Shown in pieces: positions 1 through 17,698 of a DNA stretch of 64,000 nucleotides. The DNA comes from Tubiluchus corallicola. Its lineage: Eukaryota; Priapulida; Priapulimorpha; Priapulimorphida; Tubiluchidae. A model generated the notes under the pieces. That model was not told the DNA's origin, ran no database searches, and worked only from the letters and a program-made list of their open reading frames with translations. Position 1 is the stretch's first letter; each line of letters starts with the position of its first letter. The stretch is from NCBI GenBank assembly GCA_030141605.1, contig JAQGDQ010000013.1:1079947-1143946 (forward strand), in the 5' to 3' direction. The translations under genes were made by a program, and so were the position numbers.

Positions 1-888
1 TTTATCTGCACAAGATTGCATTGAACAGCTATCTGCTTGGTAGGACTATAGGCTTTCTATGCCATGCTTATAAAGTAAGCGTTCTTGATTAATTCCTTAT
101 ATTTTTTATTGGCATTTCTGTTTGATTTTTATGTTAAATGTAACAAATAAGCCTATGCCATGTTTTGCATGGACGTTGGTCAGTAGTCAGGTCATATACT
201 GGTATGGTCAGGAAATGTCCTCAAGTACCTCTAGAAATTTCCGCACTTTTCTAACAACATTTAGTAAAAGGTTTTACTTTTGCCAGGCTTAGTTTGACCT
301 TCAATGATTTGACCGTTTTTGAACGTTCAAGAAACTTTGTTGTCATGGTAACTAGTACAGCTAGGCCTATTATTTATTCTAAGAACCGTTCACTAAAAGC
401 GTTTATTTATTAAACATGTTAAAATGGAATATAAGGTGCTCAAAGCAGCGTTTATATTTTTCAACTCAGCTGAATTTTTCTTGTAGTTTTGCGTCTTTGA
501 GATCATATTTCCTACAGCTTTCGACTTCATCCCCTGGCTCCTGTTTAAAATTGTAGACAAGGTTAACTCCCTTCATCAAATAATTAGGAATAAAATAGTC
601 AGCACAGCTTTCTCATTGTAATTATTAATAATGTTATTATTGTTTATTCTTGTTATAAGTACAATCTTGGTGTCGTTGTCAACAAGGAATGGGATGAGTG
701 AATTAAAGGGTAGGTAGCGGAGGTGCGCGGTATTAACATTGTTATTATTGTTGTTGTGGATATTTGTATGAAAGAAGTCTTAATGAAAATCCACATGTGC
801 TCATTTGAGTTGTCATAACGTTCCATGTAACTATTTTCACACGTTTACAATATTGCCGATTTTATTACAGGTACATAGAAATAAATTA
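1..888. other. AT-rich stretch, no gene seen
   Basis: No open frame with recognisable protein features and no clear repeat family is visible here. Short ATT runs occur near 625-650 and 735-755. Confidence 0.5.
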
Positions 889-946
889 TAAATTAAAAAC
901 AACACAACTTTATTAAAAACTTTTACATTAAAAAGTTAAAATCATG

Positions 947-985
947 CCAGACGTTTCGACTGTCTGCTGCTGTCATCATCAGTGG
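947..985 (-). ncRNA. hammerhead-ribozyme-like motif, probably from a Penelope-like element
   Basis: Read on the minus strand, this carries CTGATGA, a variable stretch, then CGAAAC followed at once by GTC and TGG. These match the hammerhead core (CUGANGA ... GAAA), a GUC cleavage triplet, and a 3-bp helix I between CCA before the core and TGG after it. Helix II is weak: GAC/GTC pairs with one extra U beside the core. Helix III could be only ACGU, which would need dimer pairing. Small hammerheads with minimal helix III are known from Penelope-like retroelements. No reverse transcriptase is visible next to it, so this would be an isolated, possibly decayed copy. Confidence 0.35.
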
Positions 986-1080
986 TAAATTTACAAACAT
1001 ATGAGTACTTTATATAGACAGAGCCTGTTAACAGAAGCCAAATAGGTATTGAGTAAACAGATTTAAAGAAAAAAAATTGA

Positions 1081-2329
1081 TACAGTGTTTGAGAATAAAG
1101 TTAAAGGAATTGAACTGCTTTGTACATTAAGAGAGGGCTTATTAGGGTACATAGATAAACTTTCTTGTATTAATAAGTCCCAGTTATTTGTGGCTGTGGT
1201 TACAATGCTGAAATTATTGAAATCAGCTTTGTGGCCAGAGGCACAAATATGGTTATTATTGCGGGATTGCTGAATTTTTAATTTTTGCCAGTTCTACTTC
1301 TAGACGAAACACACAAATGTGCACAAATTCTTACTTTTACTTTTACAATTATAGACATTGACATAGACGTAGACATAGACATAGTCATAATACTACTAGT
1401 ATACACAAAACACAAACGTTTCCTTTCTTCTTTGCACAGGCTACAGGTTAGTTAATCAATTAGCACAACAAGTTTGCAACTGTACTTATGTTCAACTGAA
1501 CATACAAATCTAAATAATGCACTTGAAATAAAGCTTAAAAATGAAAAGTCTTTAGCCGCTATTGAATGCGTTGATAGACGTGGGAACAAATGAAAATGTA
1601 AAACGATTCGTTGGCGTGAAAAACTTATTTAGTCTATTTAGTCTTATTTTGTGTGGGAGAAACGTAAATTCTTCATTTAGAGGATAAAAGTTGTCTGCCA
1701 TAAGGTTGACAAGACATCACAATTGTCAAAAATAATCCAAAATTGCTTGAAATACGACATTTACTTAGGAACTAGCAAAATATTCCACGCAAAGTCATAG
1801 GAAAGCATTCAGCAGGTAAAACTGAAGCATTGTGATTAAGAAGAGCGTAAGCATCTTGCGGATGCTGGTGGGATCCATAGGGAAGCAGGTGAGATAACTA
1901 AGGTTCGAAATTTCACATTTGATAACATCTTACATTGATAAGAGAGCAGCTCATCTCATTTGCGATAAGATGAGTTTAACCGTGTGACTTTACTCAACAT
2001 CAGAGGTTACGCGAAGGTCAGAAGGTGGCAGAAAAAATTTGCAAATTTCTCTTGATGATAAGAGGGCTATTCGAGAAGAAATTAACTTTTAGATAAACTT
2101 ACGCATTTTGTCGGAATAAAATAATTAAAACCTACGGTTAACATTAGTGTAAATGCGTTGCTGAAGGATATTTGATTGTCTCGTGAAATAAATCAAAAAT
2201 AATTAATTAGGCGATTTTAATTACGCAGATGGGCCGTAAACCGATTTGCCGTGTCACGATATGAACGAGCATCTTGAGTGAACACTACAACATAATAATA
2301 GCTGTAGCAATGTTGTACAGTGTGCGCAT
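1081..2329. other. intergenic, no gene seen
   Basis: AT-rich sequence with a short GACATAGACATAGAC-type tandem near 1355-1385. No convincing exon or transposon end is visible. Confidence 0.45.
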
Positions 2330-2620
2330 TTTATTGATTCGCGCAGCCGTCGCTTCGCTTTCTGTCCGATACAATTTATTAATCCACCCTGAAGAGTGAC
2401 TAGAATGGATCTTCACAAACCATCATCTGCTCTAGAAGCAGTTTGCTTTTGCACAATCCCTCCAGGGGCGCCTCATTCGCGCTACAATAATGAAATGTTT
2501 CTTCTCCCGCAAAAGGTCAGTTTCGTGGTGAAGTCTGCGTGTGAAAAATTGCCAGCGCGCTTACCGTCCGTTGCTTCCTGATCGAACCATGGACCCAGGC
2601 GCCGTCATGAATTATTTATT
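2330..2620. promoter_or_regulatory. locally GC/CpG-richer segment, possible promoter or 5' exon
   Basis: This stretch is visibly richer in G+C and CpG than its surroundings and lies about 1.1 kb upstream of the FN3-like gene. A short open frame from ATG 2405 ends at AAG before a GTCAGT donor-like site near 2516, in phase 0 with the acceptor at 3656. If joined, it would put 37 residues before the signal peptide, so a coding role is doubtful. Promoter or 5' leader function is only a guess. Confidence 0.2.
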
Positions 2621-3412
2621 TCAATGGCATTTTAAGTTGTTGTTTGACGTGCGTTCCTTCAACTCTTTTGAGATCATTTTCCTGGCAACCCGAGGTATTT
2701 CAAGTTCGCAGAATGAAATCCAATTTACTTGTTGCAAATGTTACATGTAAGTTGCGGCGAAATAATGAACGCATTACAGCGTAGCCCCCTACACATCGAA
2801 ACAAATAATAAACCTGCGTACTTTTGATGAATTTTAATTCGGCTCTAGATTATGAATGTGTCTGCTGTATTTTGCTGTTATGTAAGTACTGCTACTTTGA
2901 TCAAAAATAATCGAACATCGAACTCTACATATTAAAAAACGCTGACTTTTTGAACAGTACTTCGAGAATCTCTCATCTCCAGAATTGCGATAACATTTTT
3001 AAACAAAACACAGGAAATTTATCAGTACAAATGTGAAAAATCAAATTGGTTATACTGACTAGCCATTATGCTAAGATTATAGTAGCTGAAATATTGTGAG
3101 ATCTTGATCTTGAATAGGATCTCGAGTTTTTATCGTCTAAACTTCGTTGTTTGATTCTTTTTGGTTGGTAGAAGCAAATGTTAGTAAAAGTCTTAAATCA
3201 CCCAAACAGCTATTCGTCATTCTATTCTAATTATGACAGGCGTATTTTTAGGATTCTGACTACCTGACGGAATCCTGATTCATTACGGCTCCTAACAGTA
3301 TTTTTTACCTTCAATAAAGCTGCATCCATGTCGTTAACCAATATTTGTTGAATGAATGTTTTCAATGATTCTGAAAACTAATGCAATTTCCAGTTCAGAC
3401 TATTATTATAAT

Positions 3413-3551
<139 letters not shown>

Positions 3552-3659
3552 TAACTTACATCATGTTACGCTCATGTTAATTTGTCTGACTACTTCATAT
3601 TGTAACGAATGATAAAATTTAAAATTTTAATCATTTTATTTTTACCTTATTTACAGTTG

Positions 3660-4424
3660 ATGAAGTTGATCATGGAGGTTCTCATATTACTTCTGTTTGC
3701 CTTACCATCAATGGCCAATAATTTGCCAGCTATAAAAAACATAGGGGAAGGGGTCAACAATTTACGCATAACACTCACAAAGAGTGAACCAGAAGGACTT
3801 GTGTTAGAACTGATATACAGAAGTGTTCAGCCTGGAGCCGAAACGGGCGAGCGTAAGATAACACTTTCTGCTCTAGAAAAAGAAAAGGTCATCAAGGGTT
3901 TGAGACCCAGCACTTGGTACCTAATATGTCTCAAGGCGATACGAATTAGAGAAGGCTTAACTCCCGAATCGAAGAAGAGCTGCAATTACGAGAGGACATT
4001 GAAGAAAGATGGATCTTTATCAGACACACAATTGTACACTTGGGAAATACACCCAACAGACACAGAAATAACGATAAAATTCAACCCGAAAACAAATTCC
4101 CCGTTTAATGATCTGGAATTCATACCAAGTGTCATCGCACCTACTGAGTTGAGTGCGAAGGAGGCAAAGCAGCATAATTTAACAGAGATCACCCCAACAT
4201 TGTTCAGATTTTCCAACCTTCTGCCCAATAAGACGTATAACTTATGCTTAAAAAATATAGCAAGAGTTAGAGGCGTCGATTACGCTCAAATGGCTGATGA
4301 TAAGTGTGAAAAGATTGACACGCTTGCCCATTTTAGTGAACCATCTGGTGTAAGTCTTCACCAAGTCTCCCGACTGCTTTTATTCTTTTTGCCTCTGTTA
4401 ATTTATATACGAAAATTATATTAA
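3660..4424 (+). CDS. secreted or GPI/TM-anchored protein with two FN3-like repeats
   Basis: This single-exon reading frame encodes 254 aa. ATG 3660 was chosen because a pyrimidine-rich tract ends in TTTACAG at 3656, a good splice acceptor, so the in-frame ATG at 3609 lies in intron or untranscribed DNA. ATG 3672 is an alternative. Residues 1-19 are a hydrophobic signal peptide. Two repeats follow with FN3-type strand motifs: LRPSTWYLICLKA near 81-93 and LLPNKTYNLCLKN near 187-199. Each has a paired downstream cysteine (C90/C108 and C196/C216), suggesting internal duplication and a disulfide. N-glycosylation sites are NLT 173 and NKT 190. The hydrophobic tail near 239-250 before RKLY could be a transmembrane helix or GPI signal. 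The function is unknown to me. The FN3 assignment rests on motif shape, not on a search. Confidence 0.7.
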   Translation: MKLIMEVLILLLFALPSMANNLPAIKNIGEGVNNLRITLTKSEPEGLVLELIYRSVQPGAETGERKITLSALEKEKVIKGLRPSTWYLICLKAIRIREGLTPESKKSCNYERTLKKDGSLSDTQLYTWEIHPTDTEITIKFNPKTNSPFNDLEFIPSVIAPTELSAKEAKQHNLTEITPTLFRFSNLLPNKTYNLCLKNIARVRGVDYAQMADDKCEKIDTLAHFSEPSGVSLHQVSRLLLFFLPLLIYIRKLY

Positions 4425-4779
4425 TTAGTTAAAATGCGTACATGTAGTTTGTTAACAGTCTGTTCCCCATTCGTTTTGATGATCTTCCTCCTGCCTGCTT
4501 CCCTCTTGAGCGTTTTTTTTGGAAAATATATAATTATGATCGCACATTGCTACTGCCATTACATAGAAAAATGTGCGTTGTAATTCTAATCGTAATAGGT
4601 GCATGTAAATATTTCAACATTGCTGCCCCTCACTACCGATATTACATGATCATTTTGCTGCAGTGATTTCATAATTAATAACGACTATTAGTGACAGTAA
4701 AGCGATTATATTTTGATTAATTCCTAACTTAATGTACTTTGTGTTTTTATGTTTTTGTACCACACTTTCATTTACTAAA

Positions 4780-4785
4780 AATAAA
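4780..4785 (+). terminator. polyadenylation signal AATAAA of the FN3-like gene
   Basis: An AATAAA lies about 355 bp after the stop codon at 4424. It is followed by a CT/T-rich stretch, which fits a 3' end. Confidence 0.4.
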
Positions 4786-5433
4786 CTCCCTATCTCACTC
4801 TCTTTTCCTCTCTCTTTGTCTTTCTCTTGCTCTACTTCTTATTTCTCCATTCCGACGCAGTGCGCAGCTGCATTTTTGAGTCTCGTCTAGTAATGCATGA
4901 CATAAGATTATGATTTGTGCAACAAGATTGACAATTACGTGAGCTATCATTGGCAAAAATAAACTATTATTATAGGTTTCTTAAATTGTAGTATGTTCTT
5001 AAATCTTATACTACAGTTTAACTATATTCCCTAACCAGAACGTAAACCGCGTTAAATTCATTAAATTTCGTTTCCAAGCGTCTGCTTGCGCGCTTTGTTG
5101 TAATTTGACAGAATGCTTAGCAAGCCTAACTGTAGTCGTAAATATTTTGTTTATAACGTGTGTGTGTGCCAGCTTCGATGTACCAGCTAGAAAGCTTAAT
5201 AATTAGTCACCATTAGGCGCATTCATTCGTACGATAAGTAGCTAATTGTACGAAAAAAGTTCTTGTAATTTTTTCTATAATGAACTGTAGTGGAAATAGA
5301 AATACGAATTATTTTATAAAAAAACTTTAGATTATACAATTGATGTTTTAGTGTTATAATAACTTCATATATTCTTCATTGTAATTTTTATTTTGGCGCA
5401 ATAGATTTTATAATATATAGCTTATAATAATGA

Positions 5434-5464
<31 letters not shown>

Positions 5465-5941
5465 TATTATATAAATTGCAATTTTATTACCTTTTTATGG
5501 TAGTTCATAGTATAGGCCTGTAAATAATTTCTGGGTTACATAAACTAGAATCATCATTAGTAATGAAACTATTAAGTTAGTTAATCAAGTAAACAAATTA
5601 GTTAAACAAATTATTGTTTTTTCTGCATGAGATAGTGCATGCGTCCTATCACTCGGTTTTTGATACTTTTGTGTGACTTATGTCGCAGTGACTGATGTTG
5701 AAAATGAATATAGGCTACCTGTTTTATTATAGTTCACAGGTTACCTAACACAACTGTTCTCTTAGTTTTTCTACGAAAGAGGCTACTATAATTACTGTGA
5801 ATTAATTCATTATAGACCTTACTGCTCAGGTATCAGTTATCACAGTTGCTTTCACTTTGACATGCGATACTTCTGATCAACTAAAATATCCAGGGTGACA
5901 TACACTCAACTTTCATCTTGTAGAAAAACAATGAGTAAAGC
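4786..5941. other. intergenic, no gene seen
   Basis: AT-rich DNA with a short ATT microsatellite near 5431-5470. No exon or transposon end was recognised. Confidence 0.45.
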
Positions 5942-6136
5942 TACGACTCCATGTGCGGTTAACGCATGATCCGTAATGCGTAATGCGTGATGCGTATTCA
6001 GACGATAGCCATCAAGTTCGAGTGAAAACACATCACGCGTTACAGATTACGCATTACGTACACATGGAAACACTTCCACGTGTTTAAATGTAAACTGTTG
6101 TATATATATCACGCTTTACCCGCACATGGTGTCGTA
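5942..6136. mobile_element. 195-bp MITE with ~29-bp terminal inverted repeats
   Basis: The left end TACGACTCCATGTGCGG and the reverse complement of the right end TACGACACCATGTGCGG match over about 29 bp with a few mismatches. Inside, TAATGCGTAATGCGTGATG and its inverted counterpart near 6030-6058 form a second nested hairpin. There is no coding capacity. The superfamily is unassigned, as no clear target duplication is visible. Confidence 0.7.
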
Positions 6137-8866
6137 CATTAACAGTTTATTAGATGAAAGTTCTGCTGAAACAACAGCTAATCCATCATAGCCTCAAAAT
6201 TTAGTGTTACAGGCTCGCGGGCCTCGTACAGCCTATGATATTGAGGATGTCATCTGAGTAGCGGCTCGTGATCCAACATCTCTTGATCCAAGAATACATG
6301 ATCCAACACCTCTTGCAGATGTCTCACAAGTTTGTTTGTTGAATACATATCAATGGCACGTTTTTTACCATCTTAGTCCGTCTGTCTAAGTGTCTTTTGT
6401 CCACTCTGTCATTCAAAGTAGAGTATTTTTTCGTCGATGAATCTCGTGAATTTCCAAGTCACATTCGGTTCGATCGAAAAAGTTTTCAGTTCATTGCACC
6501 AATCATGCCCTCAGAATTGCAGGCTGTTCGAGATTTACAAGGTTTTCACGCTTAATATTGAGGGCATGATAGATTCTCTACAAACAATACTTTGGAGTAA
6601 TAAATTGCTCATTGCTATTGCTCGTTGTTTTTATACCCTCCCCACCCCCTTAAAAAGATTATGAACCATCCTCTACCGTGATCGTAGTGCGTTCAATAGT
6701 CTCTAATACAAAATGATTAGTGAATAGACTCTCCGGCTCGTTGAGAAGACATTTTCGAAAATCTAGATTCATCATTCATGTCAAAATTTTCATCGGTTTA
6801 AAAATAATCGTTGTTGTTTTTCCAGTTCCTCTTCGTTGGATTACTGACAGATTTGACAAAATATTGATTGACAATATACGTTTTCGAAAACGTACAGCGC
6901 GTTTAATGTCTTGTTTAGTTTCAAACCAAGAATGTAAACTGGTTGCTAATATTACAGTTTTGAATGGCATGATGTAAGCCTACAGGGTGGCCCGGAAGAA
7001 ACAGTGCTGCAGAAATATTGATATGCTTTCATTGGAATATGTAAAAACTTAGTTATGCGGCAGGAAGTTGATTTATGCAAATATAATTGTGACGACATTA
7101 CGATGTCATGATCAAGAAGTACATGGTAAGTCAGTATTTCGCAATCATATACCAGCATAATTCTACTGCACTCTTTCTCCCTGGACCACCTTAGTGTACT
7201 CCTGCAGTTGCCCATTCATAAATTATAATTTTAGCCGTTGCCGTGTGCGTTAATTACTGATTGAATACTGTAAGTTTTTTTAATAATCATAAACGCTTAA
7301 TAATCATAACCACCTTGTACTATTTCATCGCTTATGTGACCCCAGTAATATAAAACTTAAACTAAAATTAAATATATTGTTACTCTTCGGTATTTCGTTG
7401 TAATTGTATAATTGTCACAAGTTACGTTGTTTACCCAAACGGCAAATACAGAAAAGAATATCAAGCTACCCAAGTGTCAGTAAACCCCTACATTGATGTT
7501 ATACTGTTTGTCTTAATTTTTGTTTGCTTATAACGAATGAAGGCATGATAGTGTCGTAAAAGTATTATTGTCATACCCAGTGGTCAGTGTCTGTGAACCA
7601 ATCTACGTAATTTACTATCCTACAAATTACGGCAATATGCATTAGATGTTAATAATAATAATAATAATAATGTGTGCTTTAATGTTGTTTGTTACTATAG
7701 AAGCGCTACGTAGCTTACGCAACGTACATTTATTATTCATGAAATTATATGCGTACGATGGTGTTTATGCAAATCACGAATGCATAAAAACAAAAATGTC
7801 ATACTGTATAATGTAGGCATATATTGTGTTGATGTACACAAATGTCAAAGGCAGTAGTTGATAATATTGTGAATTAACGTTGTATATTTGCTGTATGTTT
7901 ATCGTGTTGTCAATTAATTGTCTAAGAAATTAATTAATAGCGTTTTATTAATTTTAGGCTTGTGTCCACCCCAATAGGTGTCTGTATGTTAATAGTATTA
8001 TACTTGTTGTTAATAGAGTTTTATAGTTTATACAAGTATGTGTTTACGTACCTCTTACTCACATAATGCATTTAACTAGCAGTTTGGTTTACTTTCCACT
8101 GCTATTTTGTTTATTGTACATAATACATGTCTATTAAAATTTATTAGAAACGCGTAACGCTTTCATTAATATTACTGTAAAACGTTGCAATCTTCTAATC
8201 TGAGCTGCTAGGGTGTGTGCTCATGAGTCACAGGCACAGGTATTGCTTTGCAATGGGCCAATCCTGACCAAAGTATGTATTTATGTGCCTCACTGCTTCA
8301 TTTTTAGATGGTTTTAAGTTAATTTTGTCTAAAAGCTTAAAATTAGAAAAATTTTATTAACGAACGTGCAGTGCACAGTAATACAGTGGTAATTACCAAA
8401 GGCATTTTTAATAGTCTTCAATTTTTGCTCCTAACAGTTTTTTTTTGTGCAGTTGTTAAACACAAAGGCAGTGGCCACAAATTTGTAGCAAACATTTATG
8501 TGCGCATGCGTATATCTGTGTATACATCATGTGATCACTGTAGCGTTACATTTATACACACCCAGGAAGCCAAACGTTACCTGCATCTAACATTACATGT
8601 ACCTATTAGCAACTCGTATTGCAGCTCAGAGATTCAGGAAAGCTGTCGTAGTAGTTACGTTACAGGGCTCAAAACGTGTGATCATCATCAACTCAAACAG
8701 CCTTGCATTTTGTTGAAATAAGATATTCATCGCTTTGTACATTTTTCACCGCACAAATATATCGGTAACACATCCTTAGAGAGAAGAGAAAAAACTAATG
8801 TGCCCTGAGCTCCCTCAGCTCATCCATTATTGACCGCTACGTGCCTTATATACGCATATTGGAAAC
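6137..8866. other. gene-poor stretch
   Basis: No convincing gene. It contains a short inverted repeat (ATCATGCCCTCA at 6502-6513, TGAGGGCATGAT at 6559-6570), a transposon-like phrase CAGGGTGGCCCGGAAGAAAC near 6981, and an AAT run near 7650. A 116-residue open frame at 8371-8721 lacks any recognised motif. Confidence 0.4.
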
Positions 8867-9335
8867 ACGCCACAAACAATTTCTGCACAAAAGTATTGCA
8901 TTCTTGTGAGCACATCACTAACACACCACAAGCAATTTCCGTACAAAAGTATTGTATTCTTGTGAGCACATCACTAATACGCCACAAACAACTTCCGTAC
9001 AAAAGTATTGCATTCTTGTGAGCACATCACTAACACGCCACAAGCAATTTCCGTACAAAAGTATTGTATTCTTGTGAGCACATCACTAATACGCCACAAA
9101 CAACTTCCGTACAAAAGTATTGCATTCTTGTGAGCACATCACTAACACGCCACAAACAATTTCCGTACAAAAGTATTGCATTCTTGTGAGCATATCGCTA
9201 ACATGCCACAAACAATTTCCGTACAAAAGTAATGCATTCTTGTGAGCACATCGCTAACACACCACAAACAATTTCCGTACAAAAGTATTGCATTCTTGTG
9301 GGCACATCGCTAACACGCCACAAACAATTTCAGCA
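8867..9335. repeat. 57-bp tandem repeat, about 8 copies
   Basis: Units containing CAATTTCCGTACAAAAG and CATTCTTGTGAGCACATC recur at 8871, 8928, 8985, 9042, 9099, 9156, 9213 and 9270. The period is exactly 57 bp, and the array decays after about 9330. Because 57 is divisible by three, open frames run through it on both strands; these are not genes. Confidence 0.93.
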
Positions 9336-9964
9336 TAAAACGCTGCATAACCATATTGGCTTGTAATGCATATCGATAAAACGCCACAAGAAATTTCAGA
9401 ATTCCCGCGAGCGTAATTCTTGAGTATGGACATCTACAAGTAGAACAAAAGCTTTTTCTTCTAGACAGGGCTTATTAGTAAAAAGTTGACGGAGTTTGTA
9501 TATGTCAACAAAAATGTATTCATACACCATGCTAATGATATACTGATTTGCTAGTGATTTCTTGCAATTCTTCTTGAATCGACTAAGGTTGCAGTTTTCA
9601 CCGGAACAAATTACTGTAAATGATTTCCAAAGTTTGATGGAAAACAGGGCCTTGGTGCTGATGAGTCTATCAACGCTAAAGTAAGGTAAACCGTGACTAA
9701 GTGCACAACACATCAATTATCAATATAATTCCGAGGTTGTATCAACAATCAACGACAAAATGGTATAATCATAATGAAAGGATGGTTGTTGAAATTAACA
9801 TTCCGAAAAACAACATGACAATAATACAGAATTGAACAATCAAATAAACACCAACAATGACAACAGCAAAAATGACGAACACAGTATGGCAACAGCAATA
9901 GCAGCAGCAGCAGAGGCAACACTACACAATTGTTCTGTTCTCTACTACTGAATCGATTTCGGGA
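9336..9964. other. intergenic, no recognised gene
   Basis: A minus-strand open frame of 106 codons (9396-9716) and a CAG/GCT-rich run near 9895-9915 are present. Neither shows a known domain or a splice context. Confidence 0.35.
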
Positions 9965-10475
9965 ATGTCTATCTAGAATCAAAACAATTTTGAGATTTCA
10001 AATCCGAATCAAATTCGAATTCATTTTTAAAAATTTACGTGTCAATAATAATAAGCAGTCTCACAACAGCGCAGAACACAAACCTTTTTAAAAACTAGAT
10101 TAAATGCAGTGGATTTAAATGTATTTTTGTTTTTGATAGGCGCTTATAAGCAGGTAATTTAGCTCTGAGCGTCTCCCCACATCATTAATTTGACAATTTG
10201 GTTTTTTAGTTATTGATTGTGTGTGTGATGTGAAAATAAATTAAAATAAAATAAAAGGAAAAGGCATTGTTTGGTTATTACTTGATTTTTTTCCGCAGGA
10301 ATTTTCAAACAATTAACAATTAACTTTGTTTAAAAACTTTGTACAATAAACTCAGCTGATTGCATGATGTTTCAAACGTTTTAGAGCTATAGATAGTATG
10401 AAGTTGATGCGCTGAATTATTCGAATTTACAAATTTAGGTTCGAACTCGAACATTTTTGTGCTCATCCTTTACCA
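9965..10475 (+). mobile_element. dispersed repeat copy rich in TTCGAA motifs, copy 1
   Basis: Segments GATTTCAAATCCGAATCAA near 9993 and TAGGTTCGAACTCGAAC near 10436 recur in reverse orientation at 26060-26440, with the same order and similar spacing. Repeated TTCGAA-type blocks near the ends are common in hAT-type non-autonomous elements. The left end is not sharply defined in this copy. Confidence 0.5.
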
Positions 10476-11087
10476 GTAATATTAATAATAATAACTTTTA
10501 CCAGTCTATTCTACCAAAATCTTTTAAGATTGTTCTGATATGGCGATGACGAAGTCATAGCGATGCTGATGCAACTGTTTTATAGCTTTGTTTATAACAA
10601 ATACAGCTGCTCATAAAATGTCCCGATGCAAACAAAACAGCATTACTGTAGATATTAAATAGTACTGGGCGTGGCAATGCAATGGCCATCCGTTACAAAG
10701 TATTTCGCGAGCATATTTAAGATTAACCATATTGCTGTATTGCTTTAATCGGTAAACCGGTGATTTTTGCATTAATGTATTTTTATTCCTCTGGGAGTGT
10801 GTAAAACATTGAAGGTAAGTTGGTGAGCCAAAAAATTTGTTTGTTTGTTACTAACCAAACTAGTTCCGTTAATGATTTTTACGCTTCATTTGGAAATTTA
10901 GTTTAGCTTAACTTATTGAGTCCTGAAGTACTTTGCAGTTCTGGTAGTTCTCGGGGATACGCTTGGCGGCAAAGTCAAAGTTTCTACTATTTAGATTACT
11001 TTTGTTCATGCTGCGACATTCATATTCAGTTACCGAAATCTCCTAGCTGTGATTGCGCTAAGTTTCACATACCTATAGTTAATACTA

Positions 11088-12029
11088 CAGTAGGCGCAGC
11101 GTAATAGACTCACTTTGGGACCGAAGTGTTTTGACCCAATTAACCGCCTGAAACTATTAACCGATGGGTATAGCATTACTGGTATATGTATCACCAGCTT
11201 ACTATACACTGCAAACGTTTTTAATGAATTTTAGAAGCAAAGTAATGCCTAAATTCCTTTGTGCAATTAAAAATTAGAAAAAATTTTAATTATATAAGTG
11301 ATTTAGCAATAAATTAAAAATTATACTTTTCTGAATCACGCAAGTCTGTTTATTTGCAAAAATAATGGAAATACGTCCAAGGTCGGCTGATTCATTTTTT
11401 GTGACAAGTTGGGTCAGAAAGTTCTCATAATGAACGTTCTCTATAAACGTTCTAAAAAACGTTTAAAACTGTTGTTGTATATTACACAAATACGTGCTTG
11501 ACCTATTGGTGGTGACGGTATTTCCCCACATGAGGCTTCGTCTGTAAGCTCTCGCTTGCTATTGTGACATACTTACTGTACTGTACCTGCATCCCTGGCA
11601 TTACAGCAACGGCAAACTAAGTAAATTTTCCGGGAAAGACAGCCAGAGCTTCTAAGGCAAACCGCTAGGCAAGCAATTAAATATTTAGCTTCCAGAAATT
11701 CTTGGGTAACGAGGTTAATTGCAGGGCGTGGCAAAACAAACCATTAGGCTAGCATATTAGCGTATGATAAACACTCCTGCTTACGCACAAAATGGTACTT
11801 AACTTGATTGTTCTATGTATGTTATAGGAAAAAAGCGAACTAAGATGATATAAAAGTCATAAAAGCTTATTAGTCATACGAAAGTGTTTTATTGAAATAT
11901 GTGAAGCAAAAATATTGTCAATTATGTGCAGTCAATTACCGACAATTTTTATGTACTTTTAAATAGAAGCGTCTCATACCAGACGTTTTTGAGTCAATTA
12001 ACCGATTGAGTCTATTGAGCGGCGTACTG
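11088..12029. mobile_element. 942-bp TA-flanked element with CAGT termini (pogo/Tigger-like, non-autonomous)
   Basis: The left end CAGTAGGCGCAGCGTAATAG and the reverse complement of the right end CAGTACGCCGCTCAATAG share AATAGACTCA and flanking bases over about 24 bp. TA dinucleotides sit immediately outside both ends (11086-11087 and 12030-12031), as for Tc1/mariner-superfamily insertions. Sub-terminal AATTAACCG motifs recur at both ends. There is no transposase frame. A related left end is at 54700-54780 on the minus strand. Confidence 0.7.
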
Positions 12030-12340
12030 TAATTAAATTATTTTATAATGATGTTAAGAGGTGCAGCTCCACTCCACCTTTATCCAAAAATAATTGAAAA
12101 TGACGCAAAAACCCTAACGCAAAGCAATGGCAACTGATGCAAAACCCTTGACCTAAAATGGGGAAGGATGCTAACAGATGCTGTGCAATATTTGAAGTTG
12201 TAATGGCACTCCCCATAGTCAGTCTACTATTAACACCTTCACATGGTCTTGACATTTTTTAAATATAAACTGAATATGAAATAAGTAAATGTTATTATAA
12301 TGGTAATGTTACCGTTGTGATTCAGTTTTTGTTGATGCAG

Positions 12341-17698
<5,358 letters not shown>

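Noticed and set aside
6502-6570. 12-bp inverted repeat ATCATGCCCTCA/TGAGGGCATGAT
   Set aside because: Isolated, short and without element context; chance is possible.
6952-7215. 87-codon minus-strand frame near CAGGGTGGCCCGGAAGAAAC
   Set aside because: The phrase looks like repeat DNA, but no inverted partner or protein motif supports a gene or element.
8371-8721. 116-codon open frame
   Set aside because: No motif, poor start, high Cys/His by composition and no splice or poly(A) context; not supported as a gene.
9396-9716. 106-codon minus-strand frame
   Set aside because: No recognised domain and no conserved copy; plausible by chance in this much sequence.
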